NCBI GenBank assembly: GCA_014773175.1
Contig: VXCM01001539.1
Span: 153,029 to 217,028, forward strand
Length of the DNA: 64,000 bases
From: Lucifuga dentata
Lineage: Eukaryota; Chordata; Actinopteri; Ophidiiformes; Bythitidae
Direction of reading: 5' to 3'
The notes beneath the pieces were generated by a model that made no database searches, was not told the DNA's origin, and saw nothing but the letters and a program-made list of their open reading frames with translations. Position 1 is the first letter of the stretch. The number at the start of each line of letters is the position of its first letter. Shown here in pieces: positions 24,229 to 35,750 of the stretch. The position numbers and the translations under genes are program-made.

Positions 24229-25137
24229 ACACAAGTGTGCAAAAGTTTGGAATCACCCATGTTTTTTTTTTTTTTTTGGAAATTGACACTTTCATTCAGC
24301 AAGGTGGCATTAAATTGATTTAAATATATAGTCATTGGCAACATTGTTTGCAAATGGCCATTACTGCTGGAAAAGGCATATATAATTAATTATTCACATA
24401 AAATTCAAAGCCCCATTTTCAGCAGCCATTACTCGTGTCTAATGATAAACCCTATTAGCTCATCCTTAATTAATCATGTTTAAATGCTATTTTGCTATTA
24501 AAAACACCTTTGCATTTATATTAGCACAACTGAAAGCCATTATTCTGTTCAACTAAGCAGGTAAATTGTCTTTATTTGGGCTGCAAGGTACTGACATTCC
24601 TAAAGTTAAATTCTGGGTTCAAAAATGGCAAAACAAACCAGCTTTCTCAAGAAACATGTCAGTCTGTTGCTGCTTTGCGAAATGAGGGTTATTCAATGCC
24701 TCACATTGCCAAGAAACTGAAGATTTCTTTCAAAGATCTCACCGTTGTGAGACAAAAGGGAAAACTGGATATACAGTAACAGACAGGAAAAGAAGTCAGA
24801 TGCACAACTGCTCAAGGGGATAAATACATCAGCGTGTAGCTTGAGAAACAAATGCCTTACAGGTTTTCAGCTGACTTCCTTAGAAAGCACACACCAATTA
24901 CCAGCAACATGTGCAACAGTGAAAAGATGACTCCAGGATGCTGACCAATGCTGGCTATCTGACACTGACTGACACACACACACACACAAAAAAAAGGTTA
25001 AAAAGGGCAAAAGAACACAGACAGCAGATGGTGGATGACTTTTCTTTTGAAACTCTACTTTTAAGGCATATACTTAAATCAATTTAATGCTCCCTAGGGA
25101 CATTTCTGGATGATTCCAAACTTTTGTGTGCTAGTGT
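24229..25137 (+). mobile_element. Decayed Tc1/mariner-like transposon
   Basis: About 0.9 kb bounded by inverted repeats: GTGCAAAAGTTTGGAATCAC at the left, and at the right GATTCCAAACTTTTGTGTGC. Inside is a piece of transposase. Much of the transposase gene is deleted or frameshifted. Confidence 0.75.
24624..24779 (+). pseudogene. Tc1-like transposase N-terminal fragment
   Basis: Encodes GKTNQLSQETCQSVAALRNE, then GYSMPHIAKKLKIS, the helix-turn-helix pattern (VALRNEGYS..IAK.L.IS) of fish Tc1 transposases. The frame stops soon after. No catalytic DDE segment was found downstream. Confidence 0.7.
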
Positions 25138-26383
25138 TTATGCTAAAGCAACACATAAAAGAAGAGCAATGCATTTGTACAATTCTTAGAGCAGGTTTTT
25201 GTCTTGTCACAGTGCATTAATTGCACCCACAACCTCATTGCAGATACTGGCCTTTTCGTAATATGTAGTGTGCAAAATAGAATGAAATGAATGAATGAAA
25301 AATCTGACTTGATGCTCCTGTAACAGCTGATAAGTTTCCCCGTTTGAGCATTTGATTGTCATTTCTAAATACCAAACCGTGCTTGTGTTTCTGTAGAATT
25401 TGCTACTTACACACGTTAACAGCTGTTCTCTACATGCTTAGAGCAAAGATACACACATCTGCCTGCAGGGGACTGACCTGCATACTCAGCCCAGCAAATT
25501 ATCCTAATTGGCTTGAATGAAATAATTATGTAATCTCTTTAGATTCTAATTAAACACAAACAGACAGAATCACATCTGTGTTTTCACTGGTATGTGAGGT
25601 GAGGGAAATGTATTTTAATGATGCACACAGACATGTCAAGGTTGAATGAGGATGTGTTTAATTGGTATCTAAAGACATCTGAAGCTCAGCTAAGGTAATT
25701 ATTTTACACACATGAACTTGCAAGATTGATTTGGTGGAATTTCACAATATTTTCCTTTTAAATAAATTAAAATGTTACTTTCTTGAGTTCTCAGATTAGT
25801 TTTTTTTTTTTTTTTTACNTTTTTTTTTTTTTTTTTTACAGAACACGCTGAATACAGATAGTATGGAAAGGAAAAATATGTTGCCATTGATGTTCAGCAA
25901 TAAATATCTTTGACAAATTTACATAATCAGTTTTTACAGCGCTGCTTCTTGCATGTGTACCAGTTTGTTGTGACACATTAAGTGCGTTGGACTCAAAAAT
26001 AGAGCTTGAACTGGAATAAAAATTTGATATTTTATATATATACACAAACAATAGTGTGATAAAACATCCACCCCTGCAAACAGACAATGCACCTGCTACG
26101 CCACTTCTCTGAGTATTTGGCTGTCCAGATTAACTCCTCCATCACAAAGCCTGGTGCTTATCTGTCCGGAACTCACAGAAAATGCAGAAATTAACACTAT
26201 GTACAAAGAGCACCAATACTTTTCAAGCCTTAATCCAAGCAATAATAATATTAGTGGTTAAATGATAATGAGAATTAGGACCTCTGTAAGTGTGAGACAG
26301 GCTTTGTCATGCAGGTGTTTCTCGCTTTCTTCTTCCAATCACTTTCATTCAGTTCTCCCTTTTCATCTTTGCTTTTCTCTCGT

Positions 26384-26639
26384 TCAGGCCAGGGCCATTT
26401 GCTGTGGTCGTTCTAGGTTGGCACGGAGCTTATCGAGGAATCGCGATGCCAATTCGTCATCCACTAGCCGTCCATCGCTGGACAGGGTAACGGTCATCAG
26501 CTCTTGGGTACGCAGGGTCTGGTTGTCCTCGCACAGCTGCAACACAGACCGAGAGGTCCCGACAGCGAGGATACACGCCTGAGGAGGGTTGATGACGGCG
26601 CTGAAGCCACTGATACCGAACATTCCGAGGTTAGATATA
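26384..26639 (-). CDS. pdhx: pdhx exon 11: C-terminus with lost catalytic His
   Basis: Acceptor GGTGGCAG, stop TGA at 26384-26386. Encodes [20 protein letters not shown], then QACILAVG, a divergent segment, [18 protein letters not shown] and a C-terminus ending QQMALA. Asp469-Gly470-Arg471 replaces the Asp-His-Arg of active E2 enzymes. Confidence 0.96.
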
Positions 26640-29600
26640 CTGCCACCGAGAGATATGGAGGAGGAGGGTGCGAGGAAGGGAAGACAGAGAGAACACATTG
26701 CATCATCAGTCAAGCTCAGTAGGGGAGAAAATGCAGAAAATTAAGTCAGTGGCCATAACATACACGCGTCTGTAACCATCTCCCTGAGTAAAGAGAACAT
26801 TACCAATTAGAGTAAGTGAATGAAGTATGAGAAGATGAATTAAGTGTATAAATGTAATTGGCTATAAACATCTTCCTGTTTTATGCAGTATGTAACAATG
26901 GAGCTCTGATTAGTAAAGATTAACATAGCTGCAACAGCCTCCATATCTCTGCGTATGGTGACTAATAGTGACCCAGAGGGCAGTTTGCCGTTTGCCTTAA
27001 TGAGAATTTGAGCTCAGGGGGAAGTAGTAAAAAAAAAAAAAAAAAAAAACGAATAGAGGAAGGGCATACACATATATCCTCAGGAGGATAAAGAGAGAGC
27101 TGCATCTCTGTAGGAATTCATCGTCCCTGCCTGACACAGAAACCCCATTTATGTCTAAATGACACCATTAATTCTAATGAGTTGAAATGCCTTCTTTCCA
27201 CCTTTCTGCAATTGATGGCTCAGTAACAGAAAGCTCTTGTCGCCCAAGAACAGATTTAGTTTGGGCCTGTGTGAAATGTAGAATATGCATAATGTACTGT
27301 TTATCTATTCAACCGGATTTAAGTCATAAAAGGGGAAAGAGCTACAAAGGAAATTAAGCTCTTCCTTTGATATACAGAATTGAATAAGTTACAGATAAAA
27401 TCCTCAATATTCTCCCACATACAAAGTTTTGTTTATTTAATAGAGCAAGCTGCAGTGTTTTTCTGACGATTGAAGAGGGAATATAGAGAAGCATCATTAA
27501 CTTTGGTAATTGTAACTTCTATACACTTCTTTGCTCCCTTTGGGAAGATACAGTTTGTGCCTTTACCTGAATGAGCCTCCCTGGTATTCCTCAGGTAGAA
27601 GCTTCCCATCTCGAGCCTTCTTGGCCAAAGCCTGTGGAAGAGACATTACTAATCACAGTCAAAGGATTCCAGCAGCTTACAGGCAATGATTCCTCACTTT
27701 CAATGCAGCCATAGACACACATCAGTGGTTCAGAGATCAGCGCTATCAAGTGTGTTTTAATTTTCTTTTTTTAACGTTTAACATACCAACCATGTAGTAC
27801 ATTATTGCAGTTTTTAGCCATTTTCCTGTTAAAAATGTCAGATGAATAGCAGGATATTCTACAAACTCTGCTGTACTGTCCACACACCAAACCTGATTGA
27901 TCCAAATCAGCACACAGGCCACAGTGGATTTCTATTTTAGGCATTTAGCTCATGTTCTCATCTAGAACAAAAAGACCAAAAAGTGATGGAAGCCATTTAG
28001 ACACAATTTGACCATTCAGCCTGTTTGCTGAAACAGGCTACCTGGGTCAATTTTCAACTCTCATCTTCAGGAAAATGATTACATGTGCAATACCAAGCAC
28101 AGACATAAATGAAACCATCAGACTGTGCAATGATGGAATGAAGAAAGGGAATTGACTCGACCCAGAAGGGAAGATGAGATAAGTGATGAAGAAAACTAAC
28201 ACATCACTTCGTTAGCCAGCTGCTGTGAATCCACATGCTATCAGAGCATGAATGGAAATGACAAGCTCAGCGAAATGCAGCAGAGTTCTCAAACCTCTGC
28301 TGCAGAGTAATCCACTTCTCTACTACTCATTCTTATGCTCAGTATGTTCCAAACATTGATCATTCACCAAATCCTACTTCTGGCGGAGCTTCGGAGCTGA
28401 CAGGAGCCAAAACCTTTACTGTCTGGCAAAAAGAAGACTGGAACATACTGAGCAAATGGATGGACAGCAGAGAGGAGGGTTACGCTGTGAGTAGTTTGAG
28501 AAGTTTCTATAAAAGTTTTGATTCTTTCTTTCTTCTCACTGGAATCGATTGTAACATCACAGAAAACAAAGGATATGTACGCAAACAAGAAGGAACTCCG
28601 AGTTATCAGTAGTTAACAGTAATGACCTCATTCTTTATCATTTCACATTCTGATTTCAATTTGAGCCTAATGAAGCCACGCAGATGTAGATTTAACTCAG
28701 GGCGGGTGAATAACTAACCAGCTAGGCTGTAGGTAGTGAAGCAGATTTTAAAGGTTTCAGGTGACTGGAATGTTTGCATAGTGTTTTAGTGACTTAAAGC
28801 AGATGTTTTGTGTGTGTGTGTGAGTGTGTGTGCAGTAGGGGTGTAATGTTTCATTCATTGCACTGATTCTAAATTACTGTATCAATCTGCTAAAAGAAGC
28901 TATTACAGTGAATTCTTCTTGTGATTTTTCTCTGTAACATCTCCTCCACCTCAACAACTAGAATGAGCATTATCAGCATTGCATTTTCAAAACAATCAAG
29001 GCAGAAAAAGAAAGCGACAGGAAGAATTTCACTAATACCCCAAACTTCAAATTGAATTGAATCGATGGCTGAATTTTGCCTTCCAAAAGAAAACCAGACA
29101 GCTTGATAAAACCTCTCTGAGTGGAAATTGTATGAAATGTTGCATTATTAATCTATCTGCCCTGCTGTTCAGACACCGCAGGATCATCTTTGTAGCTGGT
29201 TCTGCTAACACTTACAGCATGACCAGGCACACCTCACAAACTGAAGCAATCACAGCTTTTGCAAGATTAATTAGCATAGATTAATAACCCTACTGCACAG
29301 CAGAAAATGCTGGATTCTGAGAAATGTTGAAGATCTTAACTACATCTAAAAACACACTCTCACCTGCCCCTCAACCACTATGTTCTTATTTAATTTTTGT
29401 ATTTAGCACAATAAATATACAATCTTTATAAGCCTTACATTTTGACTCTCCCATGTTTGGCAAATTGAAAATTATGTCATGCATCATTTTTGTGTTTGTG
29501 TTTAACACATAATTCTGCCTTCTGTTTATTTTGAAGTCTCAGTTGCACTATTGCACATATAATGGACGTACAAGGTTATAAGCTGATAAATGACATTCTG

Positions 29601-30957
29601 ATTTACAAAAAACATTTAGTATTACAAATGGAAAAAACTAAAGGTTACTCTGCAATCATATAACCAACTTCCAAGTTGTGACTCAAACTGAATCACTGTA
29701 CACAAGATATGATATTTTGAAAGAGAAATATGGGCCCTGAACATTTGCAGAGTATTAAGCTGGGGCACTGCTAGTCATAGACAATGGGTTAATTAACCGT
29801 CATTGTGGGAATAATAAGACTAATAATGTATTACTGTATTACATCTGTGTGTGGCTTTAATGAGAGTAACACTCTGATCATCAGGTCTGTGTGTGCGTGT
29901 CATCAGATTTTGAATGTACATTTGTGAACACACGTACGCAGCTGCTGACAGCGACCAACACAAAGCTCTGACTGCTGTTGCTCTGCACTCCATCTGCGGC
30001 CGCCTGCGACAGCTGAGACCTGCAATCTAACAATCATGAAACCAAACCAGCCTACATTTATTCAATTATCTACAGATCTAACCAGAAGATCTGAACTCAA
30101 ACCCAGTTGCCCACACATTTTCTTTTCCCAGACAGTTGGGCTGCAGTCAAGTATCAACTCTCTTATCTGTTCCCACGTAGAGATCAAGAGCAGACCTAAA
30201 TGACCTTAACTGACACACTAATATACCAACTACAAAGAGAGCATTAGGAAAAAAAACACTTTTCCATGACTAAAAAAAAAAAAATTCNAAAAAAAATTCA
30301 CTCCCCCACCCCCACCCTTGTGTTTACATAACAACCATGTTTACTTTCTTACTTTAGCATTAGCAGAAATCTCCTGGACTCCTTTGTTTGCAGCATCTTT
30401 GATGATGGGGGTGATGAGGCCTCTGTCAGTCGCAACAGCGATTGAGATGTGGATTGAATCAAGCGCTTGGGGGCCGTCACCAGACCATGTTACATTCACT
30501 TCTGGCATCTCCTAGGGTAAAAGGTCAGAGGTCAGCCCAACTTGTATGTATGAATGTAGGGCAATGCGTGAATGGCTGGTACGACATACAGCATGCACAA
30601 GAATAAATCATGTTAACCATCAAATGAAGTATGTAAGTCAGAATCATACATTTACATCAAGTGAGTGAATGTAAAACAGATTTGTTGCATCTCTACAGAT
30701 AGATACAGTCAATTTATGAATTTCCTGGTTACTTTCTCACACTTTCTCATCAAACTGAGGAATTTCTTGATAAATCAGGTTACTCTAGATGTCAATTCTT
30801 TAACATTGTTCACAGAAATCAATGGAGAGGAGAGGTGGGCCTGTAAAAATCCTCAAGCATCGATTTCTTATCCAGTCATCGATGTTGAATGTAAAGTGGA
30901 ACACATGCTAACGCACACTGCATGTCAGAGTTTGTTAAAAAAAAAAAAAAAAAANTT

Positions 30958-30988
<31 letters not shown>

Positions 30989-33900
30989 CAAAATCAATGA
31001 TGGCTTCCGATGCCAATCTGTGATGTAGGTCATCTCAGGGTATATGCAGAGAATGCTTCAACCAGGACTGCCTGTATTTGACATTTTTCTGATATTAGTG
31101 AATCCTCTGCAGTTTAGCCCTGAAACGAATCCAAAGACAAATTCTGCCAACATTAAAAAAAACCCTGGAACGACGAGAGAGCCTTATGGTATGCTGAGTA
31201 GCTTTTTACACTTAAATTAACTGGGAATCGTACACATTTACTGCTCTGTGTTCCTCACATTTACTGTATCACATTCACCATGGCCAGGTTTCTCAACAAC
31301 GGCTTGATCTTCATACAGGAGTGTTCATATGTCCTGCTAATAGTGTAGCATGTAAGTGAGAAGTGCTCGGCTCCCATGACCTTGGGCATGTGTAATGTGT
31401 TTAAGGCAGAAATTTTTCCACCAAAGCTGACACAACATTCCATGAGATATTCTTGGCCGGAATAACTAAATTAGCGAAGAAATACATCTATTTTTCCTTC
31501 ATTTCCCTTTACAAATTCCTGGAATACTATTGTGTGTATTGATATATATATATATTTTTAACAATATTAAAAAAAAAAAAAAAAAAAAANAAAAAAAAAA
31601 AAAAAAAAACAATCTATAAAACTATAAAGTTGCATGCCCAGTACTTTCCTTTTCCTGCTGCCTTAAACAACCACAACAGCGATTTTGCTTGTTTGAGCCC
31701 AGGACCTGGATACATATTATGTTACTGCCAACCATTTTCCAAAACATACTAATAATTTTAAAATAATTTTCCCTACCTTGCAGACTGCCATTAGTTTCAG
31801 TTCATTCCAGTACGCTATAAAAAATTAACTTGTAGAGACTTAAAATGTGTTTGAGATAAGTAATCCATTCCACACACCGTTATTATTTTTTGCCAAAGTT
31901 ACTTAATTTAACTGATCGAACACAGAGCTACTGTACATGGAAGAAAATGTATTTCTCTACCAGGGAATATAGTCTCAGGAGCCTTCTATAATCAAGCTTA
32001 AGTGCTACAAGCCAAGTATTTAATTTAAATGTGTATGACATCTGAACATTTGAAAGATTGGTGGATTTGGCAAAATAGCATGAAAGCTAAAATACAGTTT
32101 TAGGTTTTGTAAAATGGTTCTGAACCTTTATGCAGGAAATATTTATTGGGCTTAAACATGTGAAACCACCAATATGATCCTTTATACTGCTTAGGGAGAC
32201 TGATGTATTGATTTCCCAAGAATTTCAACAGAAGGTTTGTAGTTTAATATTTCCAAGAAAATCATACATGAACTGTGTCTATGCCTTTGTGGGTTTTGTT
32301 AAGCACCAAAAAAGCTTGGAAATGGTTGCAGGAATTAATAAACTAAAAGCCTGGGATTAAAGCTAGACAAATTTACTGAAAAAAAAACCCACAACAAACA
32401 GAGATAATCAGAAGAATACTTACTTTAAGTGTAACAGCTGCTGCCTTGATAATGAAATCATTGACAGACACTTTGATCTGTTCTGAAAAGAAAAGAGAAA
32501 CACTGTGAGGCCATATACCTGATGTAAACTCCTCTGGGAATCAAAAATATAGTGAGTGTTCTGTACAACAAACATATATCTACAGCTTGTTTGTTGCAAC
32601 AAATTTATTTCTAACTCAGCAAATAGAAGCAGGCTGCTCACACAGAATCCAGTCCAACACTTTTGCAAAAGCTGTCCGGAGCTACTTGCTCAGGACTCTC
32701 ATTGGACTGCAGCCAGCAGATCAGACGTGATCCTACTGTTTTATATGAGCCAGTTGCAAACATTTGTTCCATTCTCCTCTCCATGTGTGACTACTGTGGG
32801 CCGAGAGGTTTTGCCTGGCCCTCCAAACTTTATGTGTCTATTAGTACGGACAGTTATGAGCGCTGGAAGCAGGATGATTACAGAGCTAACCATGAAATCT
32901 GCTGCTCCTGGACAAAAGGAAGGAAAAAATGCCACACATAATCTCAGTAAGTCTCAGGTGGCTTCCCCGTTTCCTTCATCATAGGACCCTGAGAGATTTA
33001 TGCTAGGTTAAAAAAAAAAAAAAAAANTAAAAAAAAAAAAAAAAGAAGCTAATTATGCACTATGGTGTATTGCATTAAATCTTCAAATGTGACCTTAAAC
33101 AGAAATAGATTAAACTCTCACTAAACTAAACTAAAATAAACTAAGCACTGGTTACTTTTAAAGAAACCACAAAAACACTTTATGGGTATTTTCCTTGACG
33201 AATGTGATCAAACGTTCGACATCTGATCATTGTTCCCCTTTTCCTACTTAAAACACCATTGCTGTAAACACTCATCCTTGTTGTGTAATAAGCTGTGGTT
33301 GGCTCAATAACAGTTGCTAGGGAGGGAAGGGTGAGGTAGCGAAAGTAAAAGAGCAGCTAACTGCAAACTAGAGAAGAAAGTGCCGGTATTTTATCATTTC
33401 GACTCAGGCCCACTCCCTCCCACCTACAGCTTACTTATTCATTACTTTTCCATCTCTTTTTCTCACGCATTACCATCTCGCACCTTATTTTCTCCAGTGC
33501 TTTGATACTCTCTCTCCTTTTATTCACATTACCACTCGCTTTCGTGCGCATGCGCATTTTAATTTCATTCTCCCCTCTCCTTTACGTGTACATTTGGCCA
33601 TTTATCAGACAACATTCAGCAGTGCGCAGAGGAAAGCAAAGAATGAGCACTCTGCAGAATCCGTTTGAAACGCTTTCAACCAGAGAGAAACGATTACTCT
33701 GCTTACTATATATGTATGTACAGGCTTTAATGTATATTATAAATGAAAATAGGTTCTATTTTGACCACAATTTGTCATTTAAATTTGCCAAGTGACACAT
33801 TTCAACCCAGCAGAGCCAGCAATCAGTAAGTCAGTTTCTATTTTTAAATAAACATTATTGAGCTCTCTGGAGATTTTGGGCTTCTGGAACCAAATATTCA

Positions 33901-35697
33901 ATAAAAGGTAACCATTTTCTAATTCATACCATCAAGTTTCTGCCGATACCCAAGCTAAATAAAAAACAGAGGATAAATACATCAACTCACATATCAGGAA
34001 AAGAAATCAAACTCTTTAACTGGGGAGGTTGTGTGTGTGTTTTTTGCGTGTGTGTTTCTTTGAACCAGTGAGGCATAACAACCCTGACTGAGCATATAAG
34101 TACCAGAGCACCTTTGAATGCATAAAACTGTCCTCTTTGTGAAATGAGTAGTCATGGGAAAGTGCTGAAATATGCATCTTGACTGAAATGTTCCTCTCAA
34201 AATGTGGCTGTCAGATACCCTCTGAATGACAAGATATTAACACATGTGCCTGTAAAAGATAGTGGTAATGTGTATGCAGACATGTATTAATTTAATACGC
34301 AGTTAAAAGTCAGGAGCTTTTACCTTTGGCCAGGTTTTTGCGGAGCTGCATGACGGCAGCCATGTCACAGTCAACAGTGGCATAAGCATGTGGGATGGTG
34401 GTTTTGGATTGTGTCAGTCTTTGAGCAATCACACGGCGGATGTTGGAGGCTGGGATCTCTGTGAAAGTGCCCTGCAGCAGGGAAATACATTTAAATAAAT
34501 AAGTGGAGAGAAAAATGCCATTTGCAAAACGAGGACAGGGAAAGATGAGTGACGAGAAAAGGAGAGATGATGAGTCTATCAGTGTCCAGATGGTGCCATG
34601 CAGGGCTGAACTTCATCAATCAATCTGTCTGGAATATCTGCTCTCAGTATGATTTAGTATGAAAAGTCTGCATCCAGGTATTTACTGACACGGCCCTGAG
34701 ATCAATAGGTCAAATTTCACATTTTCTACAGCTCATTTTTATCCTTGTACAAAGGGCAAAAATGTACAAGGTGCAAATACAACACAAAAGACTGGCAAAC
34801 GAGATACAGCATGCAGACAAAATGTGGCATTTGAAGGTGATTGTGAGGAAGGAAGTCTTATCTTTGCTGGCTATGATGCATCTGGTGTGCCACAAGTTAC
34901 AAAGATAAGTGAGATATCAGTTATTGATTGTATGAATAGAGAAGTGTGACAGAAGCCATTAACAGGGTTTTGTAGCTGTTGATATTGTTCTGCATAATGT
35001 CAAACACCAACTTATTTCACAATAGAGGGGCTTCAACCAGAACAAGAAGGGGCTGCCTCTCTACTTACACTGATGGAACTGTTTATCTCCATTTATTACA
35101 TTATTGTAATAACTGGAGATATAATTAATTATAATTAATCTTTGAGAGGATAGACTTTTTTTTAAATTATAGGCTTTTGCTTATAAATAAAACACAAAAG
35201 GCCCAGTTGACTAAATGGAATGAACAGACTTGAACTTTGTATCGTGTCATTTTGAATGTTTTAGTAAATAAATATTATCACACATTAATATCAAAAATTG
35301 CTTTGCCATCTCCTATCAAAAAATATTTTGCTAGACATTGATTAACTACAGCAGTTTCAAAGATCCTGGGTAAGTGAATGTCACTCAGCAAGAGATCAGA
35401 TGTAACGTATAATCTGATTGGTTCTTGATGTCTTGAGCCAAGTTGTTATGTACATTTCTTCTACTTCCAGTATTGTCTGTGTTGTTGATAACACCTTTGA
35501 TGCAATCAATTTAAATGTCTATTATAATTTTTAATCAATTGACATGACACCTGCAGTATGATTGTGTTATTCCTCTGCACCAAATAATGAATTACAGAAG
35601 TTGCAACATGAGGGGGAAGTCAGTCATGCTTGAACTTCTGTTAAGCACATTTCACCTGTCATGTAAAATGCAAGCAATGCAAAAAAAGACTGAGGGG

Positions 35698-35750
<53 letters not shown>

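Larger units (their letters stand above)
16461..26383. other. Intergenic region between pdhx and cd44
   Basis: About 10 kb with no recognisable gene on either strand. The first few hundred bases are the cd44 5' untranslated region and upstream flank, with a 60-bp GA tract at 16590-16652 and CT tracts at 16900-16927 and 17140-17170. Farther on are an interspersed repeat at 18101-18275, half a MITE at 23062-23333, a Tc1-like remnant at 24229-25137 and the pdhx 3' flank up to 26383. No transcription start or polyadenylation site could be fixed. Confidence 0.65.
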
